From Alphaproteobacteria bacterium HGW-Alphaproteobacteria-7 (GTDB taxonomy: Bacteria > Pseudomonadota > Alphaproteobacteria > Sphingomonadales > Sphingomonadaceae): a stretch of 64,000 bases of DNA. This document shows, piece after piece, positions 1 to 9,382 of this stretch. The translations under genes and the position numbers were made by a program. The notes below the pieces were generated by a model. That model had not been told where the DNA came from, ran no database searches, and saw only the letters and a list, made by a program, of their open reading frames with translations. The stretch lies in NCBI GenBank assembly GCA_002842735.1, contig PHEB01000005.1, positions 62,001 to 126,000 of the forward strand. Reading direction: 5' to 3'. The first letter of the stretch is position 1, and the number at the start of each line of letters is the position of its first letter.

Positions 1-358
1 TCAGCCGCTCACCAAAACGCGCCTCAATACTGTCGCGCAGCACGTAGCGCGATGACAGGAAGGCCAGCGTCGCCCCCAAAGTGGAGGCGAAGGAGACAAG
101 GATGGTGCCTCCTACCACGCCGAACAGCGCGCCAGCCGCCAGCGTCAGGATCGCGGCTCCCGGAATGGATGCGGCAGTCACCAGCACATAGGCGATGAAG
201 AACCCGGCGATTACCGCCAGCGGGTTGCGCTGCTGGAACGCAGCGACATCGCCGGCCAGCGCCTTGATCCCATCAAGCGTGAGATATTGGCCAAGGTCAA
301 AAATGAAATAGGCCGCAACCAGCGCGGCCAGCGCGGCAAGAATGACAATTTTCTTCAA
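1..358 (-). CDS. TVP38/TMEM64 (DedA-like, SNARE-associated) family membrane protein, 3' end outside window
   Basis: Only the first 119 codons are in the window; the C-terminus lies beyond base 1. The visible part is almost entirely hydrophobic: one membrane segment at about residues 2-18 and a long glycine/alanine-rich hydrophobic stretch from about 47 to 108 with a GALFG-type motif, as in the core of the TVP38/SNARE-associated Golgi domain. Such proteins act in the inner membrane; members of the wider DedA superfamily have been linked to lipid flipping, but the substrate here is not deducible. I chose a TTG start because AAGGAG lies seven bases upstream. An in-frame ATG seven codons earlier (379) would put that ribosome-binding site inside the gene. 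It follows the oxidoreductase remnant on the same strand. Confidence 0.7.
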   Translation of the reverse strand, partial: MKKIVILAALAALVAAYFIFDLGQYLTLDGIKALAGDVAAFQQRNPLAVIAGFFIAYVLVTAASIPGAAILTLAAGALFGVVGGTILVSFASTLGATLAFLSSRYVLRDSIEARFGERL

Positions 359-400
359 AACAAACTCCTTGCCCAGCATTCGCCGCCACACGGGCGCAAG

Positions 401-1452
401 TTACGCTTTTTTCGCAAGTGCAGCATATTTTGCGATCCAGCGCCTGTCGATCCCGTGCTTCAATCGCAACACCCAGCCCCCCTGCGCGGCCAATGGGCCA
501 TAGCTGGCAATCGCCGATCCGTCGCCGGTATTCATCAAATAGAGGTTATGGGCGCGCGGGTGATAGGCGGCGCGCGGCTTCTCTCCCGCCAGGCAGTTGC
601 GGAGATTGGCCGCGATCACCGGGCCTGCGAACACCGCATGAACGCCGGAATGGGCCAGCACCCGGTCAGTGCGCGCGGCGACGTCTCCGGCGGCAAAGAT
701 GTGCGGGTGTGATGGGGATTGGTGATGCTGGTTGACGCTGATGAAGCCCGCATCGTCCACCGCCAGCCCGCTTTCGCGCACCCAGCGCGGCGCGGCGCTG
801 CCCAGCGCAGTGATGATGGCATCGGCGGGTTCCAGCGACTGCGCGCCCGCCCTGCGGCGACGCGGCGCTGCACTGCGGGCGCAAATCCGGGGAGCAGGCC
901 GTCCTGCCCTGTCACCAGCGTTACCTGCGGCGGAGCGGCGTTACCGCGGCGATTGCGGATCGCGAAGGCCAGTTCCACACCCCCCGCGCCGCCGCCTGCG
1001 ACCACCACATGAGTCAGCGCCTGCCCCGATGCCGATAACGCCGCCAGCCGATCCACAAAGCCGCCAATCGGGCGCACGTCGATCAGGCGCGGATCATCGC
1101 CCAGCAGCGCCGCGCCGCGCCCTTCGCCGCCGGTGTCGAATGATGCGATGTCAAAGGTGATTTCCCCTCCCCCCGCCGTGCGCACACGCCGGGCATCGGG
1201 ATCAAGCCCGGTGCAGGAATCGAGCACCAGTTCAACCCCGGCACGCTGCGCCAGCGCGGCCAGATCGACCAGCGCCTCATCGCGGCTATGCTGCCCTGCG
1301 ATCCAGCCCGGAACCATGCCTGAATAGCGCAATGTCGGCTGCGGGGTCAGCAATACCGCGCGCGTGTCCGCAGGCACGCCGCGCACAATCCAGTCCGCCA
1401 GCACCGCAACATGCGCGTGCCCGCCGCCAACCAGCAGGAGTGTCTGGGTCAA
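401..1452 (-). pseudogene. Disrupted FAD/NAD(P)-dependent oxidoreductase (NDH-like, 'N-terminal to SelD' family)
   Basis: The first part, from a TTG at 1452 with an AAGGA just upstream, encodes an FAD-binding GGGHAHV motif at residues 9-15, then family-like sequence to about base 856, including an internal GGGAGG nucleotide-binding loop. The second part continues in another frame from about 850 (ADAIITALGS) to a TAA at 401, with the expected second FAD motif (IFAAGDVA). At the junction about 25 residues that relatives carry are absent and the frame changes. This looks like a deletion with frameshift rather than a one-base sequencing slip. Related proteins are FAD-dependent pyridine-nucleotide oxidoreductases, often fused or adjacent to selenide-water dikinase; no selD is visible here. 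The gene is probably inactive. Confidence 0.7.
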
Positions 1453-1563
1453 TGCGCTGTCCTTTGCTGCGGTTGTGCAGGTCGCCCCAACCCCATCGCG
1501 CGCGGTTCGATTGCGCGCAAGGTTTGGATGCCAGAACACCACACCGAGATGCCGCAAGGGTGG

Positions 1564-2022
1564 TTAGAACTTACCCCGCAGCGCCTGATACGCCGCAGCG
1601 GCCACGGTGTTGGCGAGGTTGAGCGAGCGGATCACCTCTGACCGCATCGGCAGGTGGAACAGGCGGTCGGGGTTCTGGTCAATGATGGGCTGCGGGATGC
1701 CCTTGGTTTCCTGCCCGAACACCAGCATCGCATCATCGGGATAGGCGGGTTCATAGAAGCTGCGGCTGCCGAATTCCTCGAACAGGAACAGTTGATCTTC
1801 GCGCGGGGTGCGCGCGGCGAGGAACGCCTCCCAATTGGCATATTCGGTCAGATTGACGTGGGGCCAGTAATCCAGCCCCGCCCGCTTTACCTGTCTGTCA
1901 GAAATGTCGAAGCCGAGCGGGTGGATCAGGATCAGCTCCATCCCCAACGCCACACAGGTACGCCCGATCGCCCCCGTATTACCGGGGATTTCGGGCTGGA
2001 TCAGGATGATGGAGAGGCCCAT
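1564..2022 (-). CDS. trmL: tRNA (cytidine(34)-2'-O)-methyltransferase
   Basis: A 152-residue SPOUT-class methyltransferase, the normal length for TrmL. It uses S-adenosylmethionine to 2'-O-methylate the wobble base of tRNA-Leu isoacceptors. Family motifs are all present: GNTGAIGRTC at residues 14-23, FGQETKGIP in the middle and LNLANTVAAAAY near the C-terminus; together these form the trefoil-knot cofactor site. The gene starts 16 bases after the gatB stop on the same strand, so it is probably co-transcribed with the gat operon, giving a translation-accuracy theme to the cluster. The start is the first ATG and needs no adjustment. Confidence 0.93.
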   Translation of the reverse strand: MGLSIILIQPEIPGNTGAIGRTCVALGMELILIHPLGFDISDRQVKRAGLDYWPHVNLTEYANWEAFLAARTPREDQLFLFEEFGSRSFYEPAYPDDAMLVFGQETKGIPQPIIDQNPDRLFHLPMRSEVIRSLNLANTVAAAAYQALRGKF

Positions 2023-2038
2023 CAGGCCGCCCCCGCGA

Positions 2039-3535
2039 TCAGCCCAGCTTGTCCTTGAGCAACTGGTTCACCACGCCCGGATTGGCCTTGCCCTGCATCG
2101 CCTTCATGGTCTGGCCGACGAAGAAGCCGAACAGCGCTTCCTTGCCGCCGCGGTACTGTTCGACCTTGTCGGCGTTGGCGGCGATGATGGCGTCTACGGC
2201 GGCTTCGATCGCGCCGGTGTCGCTGACCTGTTTCAGCCCTTCGGCGTCCGCAATCTCCGCCGGATCGCGGCCGGTCTTGAGCACGATTTCGAAGATTTCC
2301 TTGGCCTGCCCGCCGCTGATTTCGCCCTTGTCCTGCATTGCAAGGATGCTCGCCTGCGCGGCAGCCGTGGCGTTGGCGGGATCAGCTTCATCGCCCAGCG
2401 CCTTCATCACCCCCGGCGCGACCGACAGCGACCAGTTGGCGACCTGCGTGGCGACCGCCGCTTCGCCCTTGCCAATCACTTTGGCGGTTTCGGCCAGCAG
2501 CGTTTCAAACCGCGCGAAGGTTTCCACCTCGGCGGTCAACTCGCGCGCATTATAGGGCGTGAGGCCGAGCACCTCGACATAGCGCCGCCGCTTGGCATCG
2601 GGCAGTTCGGGGAGCGAAGCGCGGCAATCGGCGAGGAAACCCTCCTCAAGCACCAGCGGCAGCAGATCGGGATCGGGGAAGTAGCGATAATCATGCGCGT
2701 CTTCCTTGCTGCGCATTGTCCGCGTGGTGCCGGTGCCGGGGTCGAACAGCCGGGTTTCCTGCACGATCCGCCCGCCGCTTTCGATCACATCGACCTGACG
2801 GTTGGCTTCGTATTCGATCACCTGCATGACAAACCGCACCGAATTGACATTCTTCGTCTCGGTCCGCGTGCCGAATTCCTCGCCCGGACGGCGCACGGAT
2901 ACATTGACGTCGGCGCGCATCGATCCTTCTTCCATATTGCCATCGCAGCTGCCGACATAGCGCAGGATCGCGCGCAGTTTGCGCACGTATGCCCCGGCCT
3001 CGGCAGGTGAGCGCATATCGGGCTTCGACACGATTTCCATCAGCGCCACGCCGCAGCGGTTGAGGTCAACATAGGACATGGTCGGGTGCTGATCATGCAT
3101 CAGCTTGCCCGCGTCCTGTTCGACATGGATGCGCTCAATCCCGATGATCTTGTCCTCCGGGATGCCCGCCTTTTCGTCCGCCTCGATCAGCAGCTGCCCT
3201 TCGCCCACGATCGGGTGGTAAAGCTGGCTGATCTGATAACCCTGCGGCAAGTCGGCGTAGAAATAATTCTTGCGATCAAACCGGCTCCACGCGTTGATCT
3301 CGGCATCAATCGCCATCCCGGTGCGCACCGCCTGCCGGATGCATTCGCGGTTGGGCACGGGCAGCATCCCCGGCATCGCGGCATCGACAAGGGAGACCTG
3401 CGCATTAGGCTCCGCCCCGAAGGTGGTCGACGCGCCGGAAAACAGCTTGGATTGCGAAGTCACCTGCGCGTGGACTTCAAGGCCGATCACGACCTCCCAT
3501 TCGCCGGTGGCACCCTGAATGCGGTAGTTGGTCAT
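2039..3535 (-). CDS. gatB: Asp-tRNA(Asn)/Glu-tRNA(Gln) amidotransferase subunit B
   Basis: A full-length 498-residue GatB. It is the tRNA-binding and kinase subunit of GatCAB, which activates Glu-tRNA(Gln) or Asp-tRNA(Asn) and converts it to the amide with ammonia from GatA. The N-terminal GatB signature (GLEVHAQ near residue 19) and the [13 protein letters not shown] block near residue 90 are present, followed by the helical domain and a C-terminal YqeY-like tRNA-binding tail ending in [14 protein letters not shown]. The ATG overlaps the stop of the preceding small gene as ATGA, so translation is probably coupled. gatB is separated from gatA by two small genes, an unusual layout. Confidence 0.97.
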   Translation of the reverse strand: MTNYRIQGATGEWEVVIGLEVHAQVTSQSKLFSGASTTFGAEPNAQVSLVDAAMPGMLPVPNRECIRQAVRTGMAIDAEINAWSRFDRKNYFYADLPQGYQISQLYHPIVGEGQLLIEADEKAGIPEDKIIGIERIHVEQDAGKLMHDQHPTMSYVDLNRCGVALMEIVSKPDMRSPAEAGAYVRKLRAILRYVGSCDGNMEEGSMRADVNVSVRRPGEEFGTRTETKNVNSVRFVMQVIEYEANRQVDVIESGGRIVQETRLFDPGTGTTRTMRSKEDAHDYRYFPDPDLLPLVLEEGFLADCRASLPELPDAKRRRYVEVLGLTPYNARELTAEVETFARFETLLAETAKVIGKGEAAVATQVANWSLSVAPGVMKALGDEADPANATAAAQASILAMQDKGEISGGQAKEIFEIVLKTGRDPAEIADAEGLKQVSDTGAIEAAVDAIIAANADKVEQYRGGKEALFGFFVGQTMKAMQGKANPGVVNQLLKDKLG

Positions 3536-3867
3536 CGATTGATTGCTTTCAGTGTCTCTTGGAACTCGATCTTTAGAGCTTCAGGCATATTCGGGAAGTA
3601 GACCTCGGGACTCTCGCATATTCTAGCGACCAAAGCCCTATAACCCGGGTAATTCCTCAACTCGAAGACCGCTGCCTTTTGCGAAATCAGAGATTTATCC
3701 GAGTTATGCACTCGCAAGATAGTCTCGAAGAAGCGCTCGAAGTGCTTTTCCCGTTGCTGCTCCCTTTGGATGCCAACCCACTGATAGGCTGACCAAGCCA
3801 AAGCAAAAAGGGGAACAACGAGTCCCAACCAAGCTACGACTTGATCCCAGCTATAGGTCAATATCAT
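3532..3867 (-). CDS. Small membrane-anchored protein of unknown function embedded in the gat operon
   Basis: I do not recognise this family. The product is 111 residues: an N-terminal membrane segment at about residues 10-28 ([19 protein letters not shown]), then a charged cytoplasmic-looking domain with two [16 protein letters not shown] amphipathic helices. The start follows a GAGGAACGGA ribosome site. The gene overlaps both neighbours by ATGA, so it is translationally embedded between gatB and the 52-residue gene. Its base composition is odd: two 60-base lines I counted have 43% and 52% G+C, well below the flanking gat genes, and it uses more TTT, AAA and AGA-type codons. That suggests acquisition from elsewhere despite the neat fit in the operon. 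Confidence 0.7.
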   Translation of the reverse strand: MILTYSWDQVVAWLGLVVPLFALAWSAYQWVGIQREQQREKHFERFFETILRVHNSDKSLISQKAAVFELRNYPGYRALVARICESPEVYFPNMPEALKIEFQETLKAINR

Positions 3868-4022
3868 TTCCGTTCCTCGTCCTCGATCAGCTTGCCATCC
3901 GGCCCGAACCGCGCTTCGCCGTGATCGATGTTCTTGCGCACCCAATTGGCGACCATGAAAGTCACCGGCACCGCGAGGGCGATGCCAATACCGGCAAGCC
4001 ATAGTGGCAGATCGGCGTTCAC
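3864..4022 (-). CDS. 52-residue single-pass membrane protein between gatA and the next small gene
   Basis: A short frame starting at a GTG that overlaps the gatA stop (GTGA) and ending in a TGA that overlaps the next ATG (ATGA). The predicted protein has one membrane segment at about residues 5-25 ([20 protein letters not shown]), then a basic turn (WVRKN) and an acidic C-terminus ending DEERK. Composition is GC-rich like the host. Support comes from the precise overlaps on both sides, the clear hydrophobic segment and the uninterrupted frame. Function is unknown; a role in tethering or modulating GatCAB is only a guess from position. Confidence 0.65.
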   Translation of the reverse strand: MNADLPLWLAGIGIALAVPVTFMVANWVRKNIDHGEARFGPDGKLIEDEERK

Positions 4023-5497
4023 CACCACTTCTCCGGCACCGCCTTGAACCCGGCGCGCTGTTGGATCGCCAGCCCCGCATTCAGCACGCCCTGTTCGTCA
4101 AACGGGCGGCCGACCAGTTGCAGGCCCAGCGGCAAGCCGGCGTTGATCGTTGCAGGCACGCTCATCGCCGGGAGGCCCGCGAGGCTCGCTGGCACCGCGA
4201 ACACGTCATTCAGATACATCGCCAGCGGATCATCGACATTCTCGCCAAGCGGGAAGCTCGCCGTGGGCGTGGTGGGGGCGAGGATCACGTCGCACTCTTG
4301 GAACGCGCGCTCGAAATCGCGCGCCACCAGCGCCCGCACCTTCTGCGCCTGTGTGTAATAGGCGTCGTAGAAGCCCGCCGAAAGCACATAGGTGCCGATC
4401 AGGATGCGGCGTTTGACCTCGTCACCGAACCCGGCGGCGCGGGTGGAGGCATACATGTCTTGCAGGCCGCTGCCATCAGGCAGATCCCTCAACCCGTAAC
4501 GCACCCCGTCATAACGCGCGAGGTTCGACGACGCTTCGGCAGGGGCGACGATGTAATAGGCGGGCAGCGCATATTTGGTGTGCGGCAGCGACACGTCGAC
4601 GATTTCCGCCCCCGCATCGCGCAGCCACGCCTTGCCCTGCTCCCACGAATCAAGGATCGCCTGATCGGTGCCCTCCATCCGGTATTCGCGCGGGATGCCG
4701 ACTTTCTTGCCGCGCAGGTCGGCGTTCAGCGCGCCTTCCCAATCGGGCACGTCCATCTGGAGGCTGGTCGAATCCTTGGGATCGAACCCCGACATCGCGC
4801 CGAGCATGATCGCGCAATCTTCAACGCTGCGCGCCATCGATCCGGCCTGATCGAGGCTGGAGGCGAAGGCGACGATGCCCCAGCGGCTGCACCGCCCATA
4901 AGTCGGCTTGATCCCGCAGATGCCGGTGAAGGCCGCCGGTTGCCGGATCGAACCGCCGGTGTCGGTGCCGGTTGCGGCAGGCGCAATCCGCGCCGCCACG
5001 GCCGAGGAGGAACCGCCCGAAGAACCGCCGGGGCTCATCGGCTGGTTGCTGCCGGACTTGCGCCACGGTGAGGCGACATTGCCGAAATGGCTGGTTTCGT
5101 TGGACGAACCCATCGCGAACTGATCGAGGTTCAATTTGCCCAGCATCCCCGCGCCCGCGTCCCACAGCTTCTGCGAAACGGTCGATTCGTAACGCGGGAT
5201 GAAGCCTTCGAGGATGTGGCTGGCAGCCGTGGTCTGCACGCCGTGGGTGGCGAACAGGTCTTTCATCCCGATCGGCACGCCTGCCATTGCGCCCAGCGTT
5301 TCGCCAGCCGCGCGCGCGGCGTCGACCTTGTCGGCGGCGGCGATCGCGTGATCGGGGGTGGTCACGATGAAGGCGTTGAGCGCCGCAGCATCGGCCACGA
5401 CCGCGTTGAAACTTTCCGCGACTTCGCGCGCGGTGAAGCTGCCATCGCGCACACCATCGCGAATGTCTTTGACGCCGAATTGGGTAAGGTCAGTCAT
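4019..5497 (-). CDS. gatA: Asp-tRNA(Asn)/Glu-tRNA(Gln) amidotransferase subunit A
   Basis: A 492-residue amidase-signature enzyme that releases ammonia from glutamine for the GatCAB complex. The Ser-cisSer-Lys triad can be placed: Lys79 in GMKD, Ser159 in the [10 protein letters not shown] loop and nucleophilic Ser183 in [13 protein letters not shown], close to the positions in characterised GatA proteins. I chose the ATG at 5497; the frame extends further upstream but into a palindromic repeat that separates it from gatC. The stop overlaps the GTG of the following small gene. Together with gatB and gatC it shows that this organism uses the indirect route for charging tRNA-Gln and/or tRNA-Asn. 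Confidence 0.97.
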   Translation of the reverse strand: MTDLTQFGVKDIRDGVRDGSFTAREVAESFNAVVADAAALNAFIVTTPDHAIAAADKVDAARAAGETLGAMAGVPIGMKDLFATHGVQTTAASHILEGFIPRYESTVSQKLWDAGAGMLGKLNLDQFAMGSSNETSHFGNVASPWRKSGSNQPMSPGGSSGGSSSAVAARIAPAATGTDTGGSIRQPAAFTGICGIKPTYGRCSRWGIVAFASSLDQAGSMARSVEDCAIMLGAMSGFDPKDSTSLQMDVPDWEGALNADLRGKKVGIPREYRMEGTDQAILDSWEQGKAWLRDAGAEIVDVSLPHTKYALPAYYIVAPAEASSNLARYDGVRYGLRDLPDGSGLQDMYASTRAAGFGDEVKRRILIGTYVLSAGFYDAYYTQAQKVRALVARDFERAFQECDVILAPTTPTASFPLGENVDDPLAMYLNDVFAVPASLAGLPAMSVPATINAGLPLGLQLVGRPFDEQGVLNAGLAIQQRAGFKAVPEKWW

Positions 5498-5504
5498 ATT
5501 ATCA

Positions 5505-5586
5505 GCGAGTCCCCGCGAAGGCGGGGATCTCATGCCTCCCGCGCATCGCCAAATTGCTGGAGACCCCCGCCTGCGCGGGGGCGCAC
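5505..5586. repeat. About 80-bp palindromic element, copy 1 (between gatC and gatA)
   Basis: GC-rich terminal arms that are near-perfect inverted repeats (CCCCGCGAAGGCGGGG at one end, CCCCCGCCTGCGCGGGGG at the other, each itself a small hairpin) enclose about 38 variable bases. The same architecture recurs at 17560-17637, 18038-18117 and 44536-44613. This copy fills the gap between gatC and gatA and ends eight bases before the gatA ATG, so it may influence gatA translation or message stability. Confidence 0.85.
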
Positions 5587-5602
5587 ACTTGCATTCAAAA
5601 AA

Positions 5603-5905
5603 TCACTCGATCACTTTCGGCACGCCAAAGAACCCGTGTTCTGCCGCCGGTGCATTGGCGAGCACATCATCGCGCCGCCCGCCGCCGGTCAGCGGATCGG
5701 CATCAACCACATCGTCGCGCAGCCGCAAAGTATTGGGGATCACCGCCGCCATCGGCTCGATCCCGGTGACATCGACTTCGCCCAATTGTTCGACCCATTG
5801 GAGGATGCCGTTCAGTTCGGGCACCATCCGTTCGAGCGCGGCATCATCCATGCTGATCCGCGCCAGAGAGGCGATTTTGGCGACGTTTGCCTTGTCCACC
5901 GACAC
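5603..5905 (-). CDS. gatC: Asp-tRNA(Asn)/Glu-tRNA(Gln) amidotransferase subunit C
   Basis: A 100-residue GatC, the small belt subunit that wraps around GatA and GatB and stabilises the complex. Family features are the opening [15 protein letters not shown], the [11 protein letters not shown] helix and the [12 protein letters not shown] segment, ending in FFGVPKVIE. The start is a GTG 11 bases after the FKBP gene stop; no ATG is available close by. It leads the gatC-gatA-gatB order, with a palindromic element downstream before gatA. Confidence 0.95.
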   Translation of the reverse strand: MSVDKANVAKIASLARISMDDAALERMVPELNGILQWVEQLGEVDVTGIEPMAAVIPNTLRLRDDVVDADPLTGGGRRDDVLANAPAAEHGFFGVPKVIE

Positions 5906-5916
5906 CCGCGTTCCCC

Positions 5917-6498
5917 TTACTGGCCCGGCGCAGGTGCGCCATCCGGGGCGCCCATCCGGCCCTGCCCCATTTGACTTTGCATCGCCTGCTGGAGAATGCT
6001 CAGGTTCCGTTCGAAGGTCTGCTGGCTCATGATCTCGATCACCTCGATCTCGAATTCGAGATCGGCGTTCGGTGGGATCGGTGCGCCCGGCGGCGGCTCT
6101 GCCCCGTAAGCCTTGTCGGCGGGGATGAAGAGCGTGTATTTTCCGCCCTTCTGCATCTGCTGCAACCCTTCAAAGAAACCGGGAATGGTCGCGCCTTCCT
6201 CAATCGGGAACGGGGTGCCTTCGGGGAAGATGCCTTCGACGGGGAGCGGAATATCGCGCGATTCGTCAAACACCGTGCCATCGGCGGCGAGCTTGCCCTT
6301 GTATTTCAGGAACACCACATCGCCAGCCTTGGGCATCGCCCCGGTGCCGGCAATCTGGGTATCGACATCCACGCCGCGCGGCACGGCAGCCCAGGCGAGC
6401 CCAGCCCCCACTGCAATCGCCAGCACCACGCCGATCCACAGCTTGGTCAGCGATCCCTTGGCAACGGGCTTTATTGGAACGCGGGTAATTTCGGTCAT
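5917..6498 (-). CDS. FKBP-type peptidyl-prolyl cis-trans isomerase, membrane-anchored
   Basis: A 193-residue protein with a short cytoplasmic N-terminus, a membrane anchor at about residues 20-38 ([19 protein letters not shown]) and a periplasmic FKBP domain at about 60-155. Domain marks are [17 protein letters not shown] sequence, FDES, a [20 protein letters not shown] active-site block and the closing [10 protein letters not shown] strand. It accelerates proline isomerisation during protein folding in the envelope. The C-terminal 35 residues are rich in Gln, Met and Gly and may be disordered. It lies 11 bases upstream of gatC and is probably co-transcribed with it. Confidence 0.9.
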   Translation of the reverse strand: MTEITRVPIKPVAKGSLTKLWIGVVLAIAVGAGLAWAAVPRGVDVDTQIAGTGAMPKAGDVVFLKYKGKLAADGTVFDESRDIPLPVEGIFPEGTPFPIEEGATIPGFFEGLQQMQKGGKYTLFIPADKAYGAEPPPGAPIPPNADLEFEIEVIEIMSQQTFERNLSILQQAMQSQMGQGRMGAPDGAPAPGQ

Positions 6499-6542
6499 GG
6501 CGGTGTCCTGAGTGGCAGTGCATCATGCGCTGCTTGATTACG

Positions 6543-6572
6543 ACAAAAGGGCGCGGAATTATGCCGCGCCCT
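6543..6572 (-). terminator. Rho-independent terminator downstream of rpsU
   Basis: On the minus strand a perfect nine-base stem AGGGCGCGG/CCGCGCCCT with a seven-base loop is followed by TTTT. It lies 64 bases beyond the rpsU stop and before the FKBP gene, so it separates rpsU from the gat transcript. Confidence 0.8.
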
Positions 6573-6635
6573 GATGGCTGATCGGAAAGGGGGATTCAAG
6601 CGGTTCTGTGTCGCAGCACACGCTTGAGGGCGGGA

Positions 6636-6842
6636 TTATTTGCTTCCGTCACGCTCCAACCGCTTGCGCTCCATCTTGCGGGCGCGGCGCACGGCAGCAG
6701 CCTTTTCACGGGCGCGCTTTTCGCTCGGCTTTTCGTAATGGCGACGCAGCTTCATTTCGCGATAGACGCCTTCGCGCTGCAGCTTCTTCTTGAGCGCGCG
6801 CAAGGCCTGATCAACATTATTATCGCGAACCATGATTTGCAT
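6636..6842 (-). CDS. rpsU: 30S ribosomal protein S21
   Basis: A 68-residue, very basic protein with the S21 signature [19 protein letters not shown] and the [15 protein letters not shown] core (here [16 protein letters not shown]). S21 sits on the small subunit platform and assists initiation through base pairing of the anti-Shine-Dalgarno region. I prefer the ATG at 6842 (MQIMV), the usual start in relatives; an in-frame TTG three codons upstream leaves too little room after the GAGG. It is a single-gene transcript with its own terminator. Confidence 0.95.
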   Translation of the reverse strand: MQIMVRDNNVDQALRALKKKLQREGVYREMKLRRHYEKPSEKRAREKAAAVRRARKMERKRLERDGSK

Positions 6843-7089
6843 AAAAGCCAACTACCTCAATCTTGAAACGCCAGAGCCCGCCCGATTCTCGCGGGGATAC
6901 GCGGTCAATTTCCACTGAAAGGCGGGCGATTCCCACACGGGACCGCCCTGATTACGGCGCTCCGATAGTCCAACACTACCCGAAACGCAAGCCGCCAGCG
7001 ACGCATCAGCGCAGAATCGCGGTTTTGCCAGCCCTGCCAGGCCCAGCCCTGCTAGGCAGAGCGCGCGCGCATCGCTAAGAGCCTTGGCG

Positions 7090-7503
7090 ATGAACCCTTC
7101 TGCTCTTTCTCCACTCGCCGCATCGGCGCTGGTTGCCTCCGGCGGCGCTGTTGGCGCGCTGGCGCGGTATCAGGCTGGTCGGCTGATGACCCACACGCTC
7201 GGCCCGCGCACCGCCGATGCCTTCCCGTGGGCGACGCTCACCGTCAATCTGGCGGGGTGCCTGTTGATGGGTCTGCTGTTCGGCTGGCTGGCACGGCATG
7301 GCGGCGCGGGCGAACACCTGCGGCTGCTGCTCGGCGTCGGTTTGCTGGGCGGGTTCACCACCTTCAGCGCGTTCAGCCTTGAACTGCTGTTGCTGACCGA
7401 ACGCGGCACGCCGGGGATGGCCTTTGCCTATGCGGCGGTGTCGGTGCTCGCGGGTCTTGCCGCCTTGTGGCTGGGCCTCACCATGATGCGCGGTGCGGCA
7501 TGA
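7090..7503 (+). CDS. crcB: Fluoride efflux channel CrcB/Fluc
   Basis: A 137-residue protein with four hydrophobic segments and the diagnostic GFTTFSAFS motif at residues 88-96, plus the NLAGC asparagine in helix 2 (about residue 53). Fluc proteins form dual-topology dimers that let fluoride leave the cytoplasm. ATG at 7090 is chosen over a TTG two codons upstream. It is the first of five plus-strand genes linked by start/stop overlaps. The roughly 240 bases before it hold no fluoride-riboswitch pattern that I could recognise. Confidence 0.93.
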   Translation: MNPSALSPLAASALVASGGAVGALARYQAGRLMTHTLGPRTADAFPWATLTVNLAGCLLMGLLFGWLARHGGAGEHLRLLLGVGLLGGFTTFSAFSLELLLLTERGTPGMAFAYAAVSVLAGLAALWLGLTMMRGAA

Positions 7504-8717
7504 CCATTGAGCAAGCTCAGGGCGAGAGCGACAACGTGCGCCAGTTCACCGTCAGCGAGGATGACGACGGCATCCGGCTCGATCGCTGGTTCAAACGCAA
7601 CCTGCCGCTGATCGGGTTCGCCACCGTATCACGCTGGGCGCGCACCGGGCAGATCCGGGTCGATGGCAAGCGGGTGAAGCCCGAAGATCGGCTGGCTGAA
7701 GGGCAAGTTCTGCGCGTCCCGCCGGGCGGTGAGGAACAACCGACCGCGCGCAAAGCCGCACCGCGCACCCGCACGCTCAGCCCCGAACAGATCGCCGAAG
7801 CGCATGACATGGTGATTCGCGAAACGGCGTCTGCGATCGTGCTGAACAAGCCGCCGGGCCTCGCCACGCAGGGCGGCAGCAAGATGACCAAACACGTTGA
7901 CGGACTGCTCGATGCGTTTGTCACCGACGAGAAAACGCCGCGCCCGCGGCTTGTCCACCGGCTCGACAAGGATACCTCGGGCGTGCTGCTGATCGCGCGC
8001 ACGCCGGGGGCGGCGGCGAGTTTCTCCAAACGCTTTGCCAGCCGTTCGGCGCGCAAAGTCTATTGGGCGCTGGTGGTCGGGAACCCGGCGCTGGCCGAAG
8101 GCGTGATCGACGCCCCGCTCGCCAAGCAACCGGGCACCGGCGGCGAGAAAATGCACGTTGACGAAGAAAACGGCGCGGCGGCGAAAACCCGTTACCGCGT
8201 GGTCGATCATGCGGGCGAACGCGCGGCATGGGTGGAGCTGGAACCGCTCACCGGGCGCATGCATCAGCTGCGCGTCCACATGGCGGCGATTGGCCATCCG
8301 ATCGTGGGTGACGGCAAATATGGCGGGCCGGATTCGTTCCTGACCGGCGCGGTCAGCCGCAAGATGCACCTCCACGCGCGCCGGCTGATCATCTCGGAAC
8401 CGAGCACCAAGGACGCGAGTGGCGGCAAGTTGGACGTCACCGCCGAACTGCCGCCGCATTTTGCCATGAGCATGGACGTGCTGGGCTTCGATCAGGGGCT
8501 GTCCGACGCATCGCCCTTGCGCGAAGAAGCGCCCGAACGGTCGGGTGAGGAGAAGAAACAGGCCGCCCGCCGCCATTTCAAACAGGCGCGCAAGGAAGCC
8601 CGCGCACCGCGCCGCGCGCGCGGTGATGTGGCGACCAAGGGCAAGAAGGCACCCGGCAAGCCCGCCAAGCCCGCACCCAGAAAGGCCAAGCCCGCCCCTA
8701 AAGGCCCGCGCAAATGA
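7500..8717 (+). CDS. RluC-type 23S rRNA pseudouridine synthase with basic C-terminal tail
   Basis: 405 residues: an N-terminal S4 RNA-binding domain (about 15-75, GIRLDRWFKRNLP and GQIRVDGKRVKPEDRL), a RluA-family catalytic domain with HRLDKDTSG at 153-161 (catalytic Asp158) and the TGRMHQLRVHMA block near 258. This matches RluC-like enzymes that isomerise uridines in 23S rRNA; the exact target positions cannot be read from sequence. After the catalytic domain comes a tail of about 60 residues rich in Lys, Arg, Pro and Ala, probably disordered and RNA-binding. ATG overlaps the crcB stop (ATGA). Confidence 0.9.
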   Translation: MTIEQAQGESDNVRQFTVSEDDDGIRLDRWFKRNLPLIGFATVSRWARTGQIRVDGKRVKPEDRLAEGQVLRVPPGGEEQPTARKAAPRTRTLSPEQIAEAHDMVIRETASAIVLNKPPGLATQGGSKMTKHVDGLLDAFVTDEKTPRPRLVHRLDKDTSGVLLIARTPGAAASFSKRFASRSARKVYWALVVGNPALAEGVIDAPLAKQPGTGGEKMHVDEENGAAAKTRYRVVDHAGERAAWVELEPLTGRMHQLRVHMAAIGHPIVGDGKYGGPDSFLTGAVSRKMHLHARRLIISEPSTKDASGGKLDVTAELPPHFAMSMDVLGFDQGLSDASPLREEAPERSGEEKKQAARRHFKQARKEARAPRRARGDVATKGKKAPGKPAKPAPRKAKPAPKGPRK

Positions 8718-9382
8718 GCGCGACGCGTCTGGCCGTGTTCGATTGCGATGGCACGCTGGTCGATGGGCAGGCGGACGTGTGCTGGGCGATGGAGCGCGCC
8801 TTTACCCGCGCTGGCCTGTCTGCGCCTGATAGCCAGTTGGTGCGGCGGATTGTCGGGCTCAGCCTGCCGGTTGCGGTGCGCGAACTTGCGCCCGATCTCG
8901 CGGAGGATCAGGCCCGCGCCGTCACCGAATATTACCGTTCCAGCTACCGCGCGCGGCGCGAAGAAGGCCTGCTCGACGAACCGCTTTATGATGGCATGGC
9001 CGAACTGCTCGCGAATCTGCACGGCGCGGGCTGGAGCCTCGCGGTTGCCACCGGCAAGTCCGACCGTGGTTTGAATGCCTGCCTGAAAACGCACGGGATC
9101 GCCGATCTGTTCGTGTCGCTCCAGACCGCTGACCGTCACCCCTCCAAACCGCACCCGGCGATGCTGGAGGCTGCCTTGTTCGAGGCTGGCGCGGCTCCGC
9201 ATCAGGCGGTGATGATCGGCGATACCAGTTTCGATATGGCGATGGCGCGGGGCGCCGGGGTGCGCGCGGTGGGCGTGGCATGGGGCTATCACGCTCCGCA
9301 TGAATTGCTGGAACACGGCGCGTTGAGCGTAGCCAGCAATATCAACGCACTGGCCGAAGCGCTGGAGGCAGCGCTGGCATGA
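8714..9382 (+). CDS. HAD-superfamily phosphatase (phosphoglycolate-phosphatase-like)
   Basis: 222 residues with HAD motif I DCDGT at 10-14 (Asp10 nucleophile, Asp12 acid), a helical cap, motif II VATGKS, motif III lysine in SKPHP and motif IV GDTSFDMAMA. The layout is subfamily IA, as in phosphoglycolate phosphatase Gph and pyrophosphatase PpaX. The true substrate is not deducible. It overlaps rluC by ATGA and the next gene likewise, so it is part of a tightly coupled operon. Confidence 0.88.
   Translation: MSATRLAVFDCDGTLVDGQADVCWAMERAFTRAGLSAPDSQLVRRIVGLSLPVAVRELAPDLAEDQARAVTEYYRSSYRARREEGLLDEPLYDGMAELLANLHGAGWSLAVATGKSDRGLNACLKTHGIADLFVSLQTADRHPSKPHPAMLEAALFEAGAAPHQAVMIGDTSFDMAMARGAGVRAVGVAWGYHAPHELLEHGALSVASNINALAEALEAALA

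Noticed and set aside
6852..7089. Possible fluoride riboswitch before crcB
   Set aside because: I looked for the GGCGAUG...CUGAUG pattern and saw no convincing match; the spacer shows no clear structure.
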